Below are positions 7,899 through 15,999 of a stretch of DNA of 64,000 nucleotides, piece after piece. The DNA comes from GAS368 sp965227745 (GTDB lineage Bacteria > Verrucomicrobiota > Verrucomicrobiia > Opitutales > Opitutaceae). Numbering within the stretch: position 1 is the first letter of the stretch; each line of letters begins with the position of its first letter. The notes beneath the pieces were generated by a model that ran no database searches, was not told the origin of the DNA, and worked only from the letters and a program-made list of their open reading frames with translations. A program made the position numbers and the translations under genes. The DNA is taken from contig OZ245769.1 in assembly GCA_965227745.1 (NCBI GenBank), forward strand, positions 4,650,001 through 4,714,000, read 5' to 3'.

Positions 7899-8678
7899 CT
7901 ACAGTCCCGCCAGCAGGCCGCCGTCGATGTGGATGAGCTGGCCGTTGACGAAGTTGGAGGCGGCGGAGGCGAGGAAGACGGTGGCGCCGACGAGTTCCTC
8001 GGGCTGGCCCCAGCGGCCGGCGGGGGTGCGTTTGCAGATCCAGGCGTTGAACTCGGGGTTGGCGACGAGGCCTTGGGTCATCTCGGTCACGATGTAGCCG
8101 GGGCCGATGGCGTTGCACTGGAGGCCGTGCGGGGCCCACTCGACGGCCATGGCGCGCGTGAGCATTTTGAGGCCGCCCTTGGCGGCGGCGTAGTTGCCGA
8201 TGGAGGGGCGGCTGACCTCGGTCATGAGCGAGCAGGTATTAATAATCTTGCCGGAGCGGCGGGCGACCATGCGGCACGCGACGGCCCGGCCGACGACGAA
8301 GGCGCTGGTGAGATTGGTGTCGATGACTTCGCGCCACTGCTGGTCGGTCATCTCGAGGAGCGGGGCGCGGCGGTGGATGCCGGCGTTGTTGAGGAGGATG
8401 TCGAGCGGGGCGAAGTCGGCCTCGAGGCGTGAGACCTCGCGCTCGACGGCGGCGCCATCGTTGACGTCGAAGGCGGCGGTGGTGACGCGCGCGCCGGGGA
8501 CGTCGCGGCGGAGTTGGTCGGCGGCGGCGGCGAGTTTGTCGGGGCTGCGGCCATTCAGCACGACGGCGGCACCGGCCTCCGCGAGACCGCGCGCGAGGGC
8601 CTGGCCGATGCCCTGGCTGGAGCCGGTGATGAGAGCGGTGCGACCGGCGAGGGAGAAGAGGGAGTTAGTGGCTGCCAT
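7899..8678 (-). CDS. SDR-family oxidoreductase, gluconate 5-dehydrogenase-like
   Basis: A 259-residue classical short-chain dehydrogenase. Visible motifs are TGSSQGIG (18-25, cofactor binding), NNAG (97-100), and the catalytic Ser150, Tyr163 and Lys167 in NTCSLMTEVSRPSIGNYAAAKGG. The wording around these, including LDTNLTSAFxVG-like, GLKMLTRAMAVEWAPHG and EFNAWICKRTPAGRWGQPEELVGA, matches gluconate 5-dehydrogenases, which interconvert gluconate and 5-ketogluconate with NAD(P)(H). Such enzymes in saprophytic Verrucomicrobia often serve uronate or hexonate catabolism. No kinase or aldolase of that pathway is adjacent, so the physiological substrate is uncertain. It is cytoplasmic and appears monocistronic. 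Confidence 0.88.
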   Translation of the reverse strand: MAATNSLFSLAGRTALITGSSQGIGQALARGLAEAGAAVVLNGRSPDKLAAAADQLRRDVPGARVTTAAFDVNDGAAVEREVSRLEADFAPLDILLNNAGIHRRAPLLEMTDQQWREVIDTNLTSAFVVGRAVACRMVARRSGKIINTCSLMTEVSRPSIGNYAAAKGGLKMLTRAMAVEWAPHGLQCNAIGPGYIVTEMTQGLVANPEFNAWICKRTPAGRWGQPEELVGATVFLASAASNFVNGQLIHIDGGLLAGL

Positions 8679-9011
8679 GGGGTGAAAGGAGAATAGCGAG
8701 GGAGAGTTTGCCCACGGAACACACCGAACACACGGAAGAATCGAGCCCCGGAGAATTTTTACCGAACAGAACGATGAGAACGAAGGGCGCGCGGTGGGAG
8801 AGGGGGGGGAGATCGGGGCTTGAGGGGTGAATTATTTTGAACCGGAAGATCGGGAAGGAGGGGAAGCATGAAAAGCCGTCTGCGACGGAGGCGTGGCCTT
8901 CCGGTCGCCGTCGGGCTTTCTGTTAGTTTTTAGCGGTCGAGAGCAGTTGGGTGGAGACCGGGGAAATTTGCGCAGGCTTGAATTTCTGGGCGGGCGCGGT
9001 GGGATGCGCGG
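8679..9011. other. Intergenic region with degenerate repeat copies
   Basis: No gene is supported. It contains a CCACGGAACACACCGAACACACGG stretch (about 8712-8735), a GAACAGAACGATGAGAACGAAGG block (about 8763-8787) and a GACGGAGGCGTGGC..GGTCGCCGTCGG block (about 8883-8915). Each is a diverged member of a repeat family seen elsewhere in the window. Confidence 0.5.
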
Positions 9012-10234
9012 GTGTTTACGACGTTGCGGCGGGCGGAGTATGCGGAGCTGATCGGGCTGTATGGCCTGCTGGGGGCGGCGCTGGGCGTGTGGACGGTGCC
9101 GTTGAGCGCGGTGCTGGAGGCGCATGGGCTGGGGGCGATCCGGCCGTATGCGTACGCGGCTTCGGGGCTGGCGGCGTTTGTTTCGCCGCTGGTGTTTGGG
9201 GCGATGGCGGACCGGCATGCCTCGCCCGTGAAAGTGCTGCGTTGGCTCTCGTTTGCGACAGCGGTCAACATGGCGGCGCCGCCACGGCGATTCAGTTGGG
9301 CGCGGGCAAAGGCGTCGTGCTCGGGTTCATTTTATTACACGCGCTGTGCTCGTCGCCGATGTGGAGCATGGCCTCGACGATTGTCTTTGCGCGGCTGAGC
9401 GATGCGAAAAAAGAGTTCGGGCCGATTCGCGCGATGGCGACGCTCGGCTGGATGGCGGGCTGCGTGCTCGTGAGTGTGGCGGGCGCGGATCAGTCGACGC
9501 TCGCGTGCTACGGCGGCGCGGCGCTGTGGCTGGCGGTGAGCATCTTCACCTGCTGGCTGCCGGCGATGGAAGCCCCCAAGGCCGCGGTGGGACTCACGTG
9601 GGCGCAGCGCTTTGGCGTCGATGCGCTGACGCTGCTCCGCAATCGTGACACGCGCGCGGTGTATCTCGCCGTTTCGCTCTTCACGATTCCGCTGGCGGCC
9701 TTTTATCCTTACTCGCCACTCCACCTCCACGAAAAGGGGCTAGTGCACGTCTCGGCGTGGATGAGCCTCGGGCAGGTGACGGAGTTAGTCGCGATGCTGT
9801 CGCTGGGGATGATGTTGAATCGCTGGCGCTTGAAGTGGTTGATCGCCGCCGGGCTGGGCTTCGGCGTGTTGCGCTTCGCGCTCTGCGCGCTCGATACGCG
9901 CTGGGGGGTGGTGGCGGGGGTGGCGCTGCACGGGGCGTCGTACACGCTCGTGATTATCACGGCGCAGGTGTACCTCGACCAACGTGTCGACCCGGCTTGG
10001 CGCGCGCGAGCTCAGGCGCTCATGACACTTTTCAGCAGCGGTGTCGGCAGCATGCTCGGTTACCTCGGGTCGGGCGCGTGGTTTGCGGCCAACCAAGTCG
10101 GTGGGCAGCCGCGCTGGCCGACTTTCTGGGGCGGGCTGTCGGCGGCGATGGGGGCGATCCTCGTTTTCTTTGTCGCGACTTATCGCGGGCGCGGGCCGCG
10201 CAGTGGGAGTGGCGGTAGTGCAGTAGCGGAGTAG
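9012..10234 (+). pseudogene. MFS transporter, nucleoside:H+ symporter-like, interrupted by a frameshift
   Basis: Two overlapping frames together make one MFS protein of about 407 residues. The N-terminal frame begins at GTG 9012 and encodes the first two or three helices (LIGLYGLLGAALGVWTVPL; AASGLAAFVSPLVFGAMADR, the NHS-type loop) up to FATAVNMAA. The downstream frame then continues naturally with ATAIQLGAGKGVVLGFILLHALC and runs to the stop at 10234. The switch lies in the GC-rich tract 9272-9284; a two-base gain or one-base loss there explains it. Everything downstream, including the YLDQRVDPAWRARAQALMT segment typical of this transporter group, is intact. Either the gene is inactivated or the sequence has an error. 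The substrate would be a nucleoside or small sugar-like molecule. Confidence 0.8.
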
Positions 10235-10528
10235 TGGAGGAACGGAGTAGCGGAGTGAGGCCTGAATCTCGTTAAGCGCAAAGACGCGAAGGCGCGAAGG
10301 TCGGAGCGAAGTCAGGAAGGGGAGAATTAAACAGGAAGGCCGGGAAGAGCGGGAAGCCGGAGGAGTTGATGCAGATTTCTCTGTGGCTCTGTGTCTTTGT
10401 GGTTCAACTCGGCTGCTCTGGGGTCAGAAGTTAACCACTGAGACACAGAGGTACAAAGAAGACTGCGAAGAGCCTTCAGCGTTCGCGTGTCTTCGCGAAC
10501 TTCGCGGTTAAAAAAATCGAAACCGCGC
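10235..10528. repeat. Intergenic repeat cluster (GACGCGAAGGCGCGAAG and GAGACACAGAG families)
   Basis: Contains GTTAAGCGCAAAGACGCGAA at about 10273-10292, an inverted pair of the cereal-like CTCTGTG..TGTGGTTC / GTTAACCACTGAGACACAGAG arms at about 10379-10455, and a diverged reverse copy TTCGCGTGTCTTCGCGAACTT at about 10485-10505. No gene is supported. Confidence 0.65.
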
Positions 10529-11791
10529 TTACTCCGGGAGCGGTTTGCCCTTTGTCTCGGGGGCGAACCAGATGACGATCAGGCCGGCGATGTAGATGAG
10601 GGTGATGACGGCACCGGCCTTGGCGTAGCTGCCGTCGAAGCTCTGCATCAACGAGCCCATCTGGAGCGCGCCGACGGCGGCGAGGATGCGGCCGGCGTTG
10701 TACGAGAGGCCTTGACCGGTGGCGCGGACGCGCGTGGGGAAGAGCTCGGGCAGGTAGAGCGGCAGCCAGCCGTAGAAGGCGGCCGTGAGCGCGCCCACCA
10801 AGAAGGTCAGCACGAGGAAGACAGGGCCGTAGGAGTCGATGGCGCGAAACAGAATCCCACACGTGATGAGCGAGCCGAGGCTGAGGAGGAAGTACGCCAT
10901 GCGGCGCGTGATGAAGCGGCCGATGTAGGCGCCGAGCAGGCAGCCGACGACAGCGCCGATGCCGGAGGACATGCCGGTCCAGCCCTTGGCGGTGGGGTCG
11001 GCGGCCCCGGCCATTTTGTCGGCCCACAGCGGGAGCCATTGCACGGAGCCCCAAGTGCCGATGAGCGCGATGGACGAAAGCGCGGTGGCCATGAGGGTGA
11101 CCTTGATCAGCTTGGGGCCGAAGATTTCGGCGAGGGGGTTGACCTTGGTGGGGCTCGCTTTCACGGCGGCGTGCCACTTTTCCGACTCGGGGACGAAGAG
11201 GCGCACCACGAAGGTGAGCAGGGCGGGAGCGGCCCCGATGAGGGCGACCCAGCGCCAGGAATCGATGGTGACCTTGAAGAAAATCGCAAAGACCGCGATC
11301 AGGGCGAAGCCGACATTGGCGGCGGCGCCGATGATGCCGGCCATGAGCGGACGGTGTTTTTCCGGCCAGACTTCCATGACGAGCGCGATGCCGAGCGACC
11401 ACTCGCCGCCCATGCCGAGCGCGGCGACGAAGCGCGAGGCGCAGAGGTGCCACGGCTCCCGGGCGAAGTAGATGAGGCCCGTGAAGACCGAGTAGACGAG
11501 AATGCTTGCCGCCATCGCGCGGACGCGGCCGATCCTGTCGCCGAGCCAGCCGAAGACCACGCCGCCACCCGCTGCACCGAGAAGAAACGCCGCGGTGGCG
11601 TAGCCCATCCATTGCGCGACGAAGGCGTCGTTGAGCGTGAGCCCGTGCGCCGTCTGCATCTGGAGGAGGGCGGGACGCGCGATGAGCGGGAAAAGGCCCA
11701 TCTCCATACCGTCGAACATCCAGCCAAGAAACGCGGCGGCGAGGACGGCGCCGAGGCGCGTGTTGCTAGTGGTCGAGGTCGGGGACGACAT
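10529..11791 (-). CDS. MFS transporter (sugar/organic-acid porter type)
   Basis: A 420-residue major facilitator protein with about 12 predicted helices in the inner membrane. Helix 1 starts LGAVLAAAFLGWMFDGMEMGLFPLI. The loop 2-3 signature is GWLGDRIGRVRAM (MFS motif A), and ALGMGGEWSLGIALVMEVWP resembles the helix-5 region of the AAHS/sialate or metabolite:H+ symporters. The central loop (WHAAVKASPTKVNPLAEI) separates the two six-helix halves; the YLPELFPTRVRATGQGLSYNAGR segment is also typical. The substrate is likely a sugar, sugar acid or small carboxylate but cannot be named. It lies downstream of the DUF6807 gene on the same strand, 330 bases away with a strong inverted repeat between them, so separate transcription is likely. 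Confidence 0.85.
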   Translation of the reverse strand: MSSPTSTTSNTRLGAVLAAAFLGWMFDGMEMGLFPLIARPALLQMQTAHGLTLNDAFVAQWMGYATAAFLLGAAGGGVVFGWLGDRIGRVRAMAASILVYSVFTGLIYFAREPWHLCASRFVAALGMGGEWSLGIALVMEVWPEKHRPLMAGIIGAAANVGFALIAVFAIFFKVTIDSWRWVALIGAAPALLTFVVRLFVPESEKWHAAVKASPTKVNPLAEIFGPKLIKVTLMATALSSIALIGTWGSVQWLPLWADKMAGAADPTAKGWTGMSSGIGAVVGCLLGAYIGRFITRRMAYFLLSLGSLITCGILFRAIDSYGPVFLVLTFLVGALTAAFYGWLPLYLPELFPTRVRATGQGLSYNAGRILAAVGALQMGSLMQSFDGSYAKAGAVITLIYIAGLIVIWFAPETKGKPLPE

Positions 11792-12123
11792 AGGCGAGGG
11801 GAAAAGAGAGGATGAACCGAGGGCTAAAGGGTGGGGGAGACCAAAAGCGGGAGGAAAGCAGATTTACGGTGGACGTTGCCTGCGGCGAGGGCGGATTTTG
11901 GGAAGAAGAAAAAAGCCGGCGGATTCTACGGGAAGCAACGGAGCAATCGGAGACGGGAGCGCCATCGCCGGGGGGAAGCCGGTTTTGATCTTTCTCTTTC
12001 CTCTTTATCTTAATCTTTCTCTCGGTCGGCTGCTTTCTTCCTGACGAAAGATTAAGATAAAGAAGAAAGAGAAAGAGGGCGGGAGGCTGGCGTGAGAGGC
12101 GTGCGCTGCTGCGTTACTCGCGA
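11792..12123. other. Intergenic region between DUF6807 and MFS genes
   Basis: No gene is supported. The upstream part (11792-11980) is GC-rich and purine-rich, and should hold the promoter of the minus-strand MFS gene, though I cannot identify boxes. The downstream part is dominated by the 30-bp inverted repeat at 11990-12075. Confidence 0.5.
11990..12075. repeat. 30-bp inverted repeat, polypurine/polypyrimidine
   Basis: Arms 11990-12019 and 12046-12075 are reverse complements at 29 of 30 positions, with a 26-nt loop. Each arm is almost purely pyrimidine or purine (CTTTCTCTTT then TTAATCTTTC), quite unlike the GC-rich surroundings. It lies 48 bases past the stop of the minus-strand DUF6807 gene and may end its transcript. 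Confidence 0.85.
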
Positions 12124-13353
12124 TTAGAGCGGATCTAGCCGGGGGGTGGCGGGGGTGGCGTAGCCCTGCCAGTACGCCTCGAGAAGGGCGCGGTCGGGCG
12201 GGCCGTCGGCGACGATGAAGCGGAAGCGGGCGACGTAGGGCGTGCCGGGCTCGATGCGGAATTCGCCCTGGGCCTGCGGGACGAAGCTGAAGTACGGCAT
12301 GTCGGGGTGGAGGCGCACGGTCTGGGGCGAGCGGAAATTGGACGGGTGGCCGAGGGTGGCGGTGCCGGCAAAGGCGCCGTCTTTAAGTGGACCGCCGATA
12401 AAGCACCAGCGGGCGCGGGTGTTGTTGTCCTTGATGCGATCGGTGCCGCCCTCGGAGGTGAGGAAGCGGGCGGCGTCCCCCTTGCCGTTCCACGCCCACG
12501 CGGCGCGGAAGCCGAAGCCGCCGTAGTGGTACTGGGGGAGGATCAGCGGATCGTTCGTGGCGCAGGTCTGCGTGGTGACGAGGTCAAACATCCGCACGGG
12601 GCGCGCGGTGCCGCTGAGATCGTAGAGGGTGACGAGCCACGTCTCATTGAGCGCGGTGACGGGTGTAGGGGCGGAGAGGTCGACCATCTTGAGCTTGGCC
12701 TCGAAGCCGCCGTGCACCGGGCCGTTCCACGTGCGATCGAGCGAGACGAATTCCTCGGCGCCGGTCTTGGCCTGCATATTCCAGAAGTCGGGCGAGCGAC
12801 CTTGGAAGCTCGTCTTGGTCCATGGCGTCCAGATGCCGTGGTGGTGCGGATGGTTGCTTGGGTAATCGTCGGTGACGAGCTGGCCCGTCGGCGAGAAGAC
12901 GGGGTGGATGTAGCCGGCGCGCAGGTATTCCGGCTTGATGTCATCGCGCGGCACAGCGGCACGATTCAGGTGGTAGTAAAACACGGGCTGCCCGCTGACG
13001 GTGAGCTTGAGGTCGCCCTGTTCCTCGGCGACGGCGACGCCCTCGCGCGGCACGCCGGCACCGGAGCTGAGGGTAAAGGTGAGGGTCTCGCGCGCGCGTT
13101 GCGTGCCCACCACGAAACGCGACGTGCCGTCGGCGTCGGTTTGCAACGAGAGCTGGCGGCCGTGGGTGTCGCGAAGGATGGCGGACTTGGGCGCGTCGGC
13201 CGGGAGCTTGAACTCGATTACCTGCCCGGCGCGGTCGACCTCGGTCGGCGGGAGGGTGACGCGGTAATTTTTAGCGCGAGCGGGCGGGATCGCGGTGGCG
13301 CAGACGAGCGCGAGGGTGAGGAGGCGAAGGGCGGGGGAAAGGGTGGAGCGCAT
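12124..13353 (-). CDS. Secreted DUF6807 (PmoA-like annotated) family protein
   Basis: A 409-residue exported protein with a signal peptide ending near residue 27 (ALVCATAIPPARA, then KNY). The domain diagnostic is AGYIHPVFSPTGQLVTDDYP followed by SNHPHHHGIW at about residues 145-175, a His cluster suggesting a metal or catalytic site; the rest is beta-rich. The Pfam family is sometimes named methane oxygenase PmoA, a misleading name: members in Planctomycetes and Verrucomicrobia occur in carbohydrate-utilisation loci, and nothing here suggests methane oxidation. Its position beside an MFS transporter fits a role in processing an external glycan-derived substrate. The exact reaction is not known to me. 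Confidence 0.75.
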   Translation of the reverse strand: MRSTLSPALRLLTLALVCATAIPPARAKNYRVTLPPTEVDRAGQVIEFKLPADAPKSAILRDTHGRQLSLQTDADGTSRFVVGTQRARETLTFTLSSGAGVPREGVAVAEEQGDLKLTVSGQPVFYYHLNRAAVPRDDIKPEYLRAGYIHPVFSPTGQLVTDDYPSNHPHHHGIWTPWTKTSFQGRSPDFWNMQAKTGAEEFVSLDRTWNGPVHGGFEAKLKMVDLSAPTPVTALNETWLVTLYDLSGTARPVRMFDLVTTQTCATNDPLILPQYHYGGFGFRAAWAWNGKGDAARFLTSEGGTDRIKDNNTRARWCFIGGPLKDGAFAGTATLGHPSNFRSPQTVRLHPDMPYFSFVPQAQGEFRIEPGTPYVARFRFIVADGPPDRALLEAYWQGYATPATPRLDPL

Positions 13354-13619
13354 GGCGATGCGGAGGCGGGAGAGACGCGTAGAAAGGGAGACGCGGGGAC
13401 GGGGAGATGGGAAAACAGACGACAGAGAGCAGAGGACAGGAGACAGGCGACAGGTCGGAGAAGGCGGGGGCGCGGAGATTTTGGGATTAAGAAGTCATAC
13501 GCGGATGGGGTGCGCAAGCTTGGCGGGCGAGGCAGGGGTGCGGGCAAGGGCGACGCAGGGCGACGGAGGAAGGGTTGTTATAGCGTTATTATAGAAACGA
13601 GAGGCGGCGGCTGGGGTAA

Positions 13620-14603
13620 ATGCCGCTGAACTTTGGTTTCGACGCCACGAAGCTGGCCGGCATTGTGCTGCGCACGCACCCCATGCGCCTCGCGAGCATA
13701 TTGCCCCGTGCCAGTGTCGATCCCGTGGCGGTGGCGTCGGCGCCCGACGGCACGTGGATCGAACTCGCCGGGCTGATCGGCCGGCCGACGCAGCGCATGA
13801 AACTCGCCCTGCCGTGGCTGATGGTGCATGGCAAAAATCTCGCGGAGCGCGCGGCGGCGTGGAGCGGGCCGCGGTATCGCGAAAGCGAGTTTGAGTTTTT
13901 GCCGCCGGTGGTGCGACCGCATGCGTTTCGGGATTTTTACGCGTTCGAATCGCACGCGAAAGTGCGCGCCAATGGGCACGGCGTGCCGGCGGCGTGGTAT
14001 GAGACGCCGATGTTTTATTTTTCGAATCACAACAGCCTCGTCGGCCACAATGCGGCGGTGCCGCCGCCGTCGGGTTGTGCGGAGCTGGATTTCGAATTGG
14101 AACTCGGGGTGATCATCGGCCACGGCGGGCGGAATATAAAACCCGAACGCGCGTGGGAGCACATCATTGGCCTCTCGATTATAAATGATCTCACGGCGCG
14201 CGACATCCAGCGCAAGGAGCAAGCCGTGGGGCTCGGCCCGACGAAATCAAAAGACTTTGCGACCGCGGTGGGGCCGTGGCTCGTGACGCGCGAGGTGTTC
14301 GCCGATCGCATCGACGGCGAAAAACTCACCCTGGAAATGTCGGCGAAAGTGAACGGCCGGGCCGTCTCGCGCGGCAATGTGGGGACGCTTTATCACTCGA
14401 TTCCCAAATTGATCGCGCAAGCATCACGCGACGCGGATTTATTTCCCGGCGATCTCATTGGCACGGGCACGGTGGGGACGGGGAGTATTTTAGACCTCGG
14501 GTCGGGGGCCGCAGGCGGATGGCTCAAGGCGGGGGATATGGTGGAGTTGGAGGTAGAACGGATCGGGACGCTGCGGACGCGAATTGCGAGGCGGGAACCG
14601 TGA
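13620..14603 (+). CDS. Fumarylacetoacetate hydrolase (FAH) family protein
   Basis: A 327-residue FAH-fold enzyme. The metal-binding set is visible: E159 and E161 in LDFELELGVIIG and D190 in SIINDLTARDIQ, followed by GPTKSKDFATAVGPWLVT, which is standard for the family. The N-terminal third contains the substrate-side residues (FYAFESHAKVRA, MFYFSNHNSLVGH) as in fumarylacetoacetases and acylpyruvate hydrolases. The reaction is hydrolysis of a C-C bond in a beta-diketo acid, or dehydration/decarboxylation in sugar-acid relatives. No tyrosine or homogentisate genes are nearby, so a true fumarylacetoacetase is not implied. The ATG at 13620 fits the family length. It is divergent from the DUF6807 gene. 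Confidence 0.85.
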   Translation: MPLNFGFDATKLAGIVLRTHPMRLASILPRASVDPVAVASAPDGTWIELAGLIGRPTQRMKLALPWLMVHGKNLAERAAAWSGPRYRESEFEFLPPVVRPHAFRDFYAFESHAKVRANGHGVPAAWYETPMFYFSNHNSLVGHNAAVPPPSGCAELDFELELGVIIGHGGRNIKPERAWEHIIGLSIINDLTARDIQRKEQAVGLGPTKSKDFATAVGPWLVTREVFADRIDGEKLTLEMSAKVNGRAVSRGNVGTLYHSIPKLIAQASRDADLFPGDLIGTGTVGTGSILDLGSGAAGGWLKAGDMVELEVERIGTLRTRIARREP

Positions 14604-14834
14604 AGTGGCCACGGAAGGGAAATGCGGAAGTGACGGACTCGTGGGGCCAAGGCAGTGGTCCACGGAATACACGGAACACATGGAAAAATCAGACAGGGAA
14701 GAAGTGGTGGGAGAATCGGGAGGGGTGGGGGCTGGTTATGGGAAAGGGATTAAGCGCAAAGACGCGAAGGCGCGAAGATCGGAGCGAAGAAGGGGATTGC
14801 GGCACTCGGGGGGCTGGGTGCGGTCGGTAGGAGG
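14604..14834. repeat. Intergenic repeat copies before the DUF2959 gene
   Basis: Holds a CCACGGAATACACGGAACACATGG copy near 14660-14683 and a GATTAAGCGCAAAGACGCGAAGG copy near 14748-14770, followed by GAAGATCGGAGCGAAGAAG. The latter is the reverse complement of copies at 42090-42130 and 55750-55795. Confidence 0.6.
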
Positions 14835-15482
14835 ATGAAAACGGTGTGCTGGCTGCTGGCGGGTGTACTCTTGGTGGGGAGCGGATGCTCTTCGGCCTAC
14901 TATGGCGCGATGGAAAAGATCGGCTTTGCGAAGCGCGATATCCTCGTGGATCGCGTCGACTCCGCGCAGAAGGCGCAGGAGTCGGCCAAGGAGCAGTTTG
15001 CCAGTGCGCTGGAGAAATTTTTGGCGGTGACGAAGGTCGATGGCGGCGATCTCCAGCGGAAATACGATCAGCTCAACCGCGAGTTTACTCGAAGCGAAGA
15101 GCGCGCGAAGGAAGTGCGCGATCGCATCGCGGCAGTGGACGATGTCTCGGAGGCGCTGTTTCGCGAATGGAAGCAGGAACTAAAGCAGTATTCCGATGCC
15201 TCGCTGCGGCGCGAGAGCGAGCGGCAGCTCGATGCCACGCGTCGACGCTACGATGATCTCATCCGGCTGATGCGGCGCGCGGCGGACCGGATGGAGCCGG
15301 TGCTGAGCACGTTTCGCGATCAGGTGCTGTTCTTAAAACATAATCTCAATGCGCGGGCCATCGCGTCACTCGATAGTACCTCGCGCTCGCTGGAATCGGA
15401 TATCACGCGGCTGATCGCGGATATGGAAGCGTCGATTCGCGAGGCGGAGGCGTTTATCAAGGCGATGAAGAGCGGGGCGTGA
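14835..15482 (+). CDS. DUF2959 family lipoprotein
   Basis: A 215-residue predicted lipoprotein: MKTVCWLLAGVLLVGSGC gives a signal peptide with a lipobox ending at Cys18. The mature part is almost entirely helical and matches DUF2959: YYGAMEKIGFAKRDILVDRV near residues 22-41, QESAKEQFASALEKF, GGDLQRKYDQLN, SEALFREWKQELKQYSDASLRR and a C-terminal FRDQVLFLKHNLNARAIASL stretch. Long coiled coils are likely. The family is widespread in Gram-negative bacteria, with no established function known to me; envelope location is well supported. It stands alone downstream of repeat copies. Confidence 0.88.
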   Translation: MKTVCWLLAGVLLVGSGCSSAYYGAMEKIGFAKRDILVDRVDSAQKAQESAKEQFASALEKFLAVTKVDGGDLQRKYDQLNREFTRSEERAKEVRDRIAAVDDVSEALFREWKQELKQYSDASLRRESERQLDATRRRYDDLIRLMRRAADRMEPVLSTFRDQVLFLKHNLNARAIASLDSTSRSLESDITRLIADMEASIREAEAFIKAMKSGA

Positions 15483-15949
15483 AGAGGGTGAGGAGAGTAA
15501 GTGGACGGTGGCGTGAAACGAGGGCGGAAGCGGGACGTTTGGAGAAATCCGTTTTTTTGTCACAGAGGACACGGAGGGGCACAGAGAGCACGGAGGGATT
15601 TTAAGTTTTCGTGGCTGCGACGGGGTTCGTGGTAGCTGGACCCGATGCGAAATTTGCTCACGCGTTCGTACCTGCCCATTGTCGTTCTGAGGCGAGGAAA
15701 TCCGCTGCGCCCCCGGAGCGGCGCTTTTCAAGCGCCGGGGTTTCAATTTTGCGGCTCCGTCTCCGGCGTTTGAAAACCGCAGCCTGCGGGGCTTACAAAG
15801 CCCCGCTCCCTTAAAGACCTTCCTTCTTGGCTCTGGTGACAGGCGTGCGGAGTTAAGGTGGATCAGTCGTTGGCGGGAAATAAAAACGAAGCGGGCCAGC
15901 GGCCCGCGCTCCCAGGGGCGACTCGGCGGGCGTGTTCATATGTAAATAA
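15483..15949. other. Repeat-rich intergenic region
   Basis: No gene is supported. It holds a CACAGAGGACACGGAGGGGC copy (about 15559-15597), a group of nested hairpins at about 15712-15812 (GCGGCGCTTTTCAAGCGCCG; GGGGCTTACAAAGCCCC), and a GCGGGCCAGCGGCCCGC hairpin at about 15891-15907. A short frame at 15611-15814 runs through these repeats and is not believed. Confidence 0.55.
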
Positions 15950-15978
15950 AAAAGGCGCGCCGGGGAGGCGCGCCTTTT
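15950..15978 (-). terminator. Rho-independent terminator of the large PVC haem protein gene
   Basis: AAAAGGCGCGCC (15950-15961) and GGCGCGCCTTTT (15967-15978) are perfect reverse complements around a 5-nt loop. On the minus strand the hairpin is followed by a run of U, and it lies 22 bases past the stop codon at 16000. Confidence 0.85.
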
Positions 15979-15999
15979 GAAGGGGGAAGACTATTTCGC

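Noticed and set aside
8951..9270. Separate small gene before the MFS fragment in the downstream frame
   Set aside because: In this stretch the downstream frame is Gly/Ala/Trp-rich shadow sequence; the real N-terminus is in the other frame from 9012.
12124..13353. Methane monooxygenase subunit, suggested by the family name PmoA
   Set aside because: The protein is a secreted DUF6807 domain with HPHHHG and no membrane helices; the name is a family-label artefact.
15611..15814. 67-residue frame before the haem protein gene
   Set aside because: It lies entirely in hairpin-forming repeat DNA.
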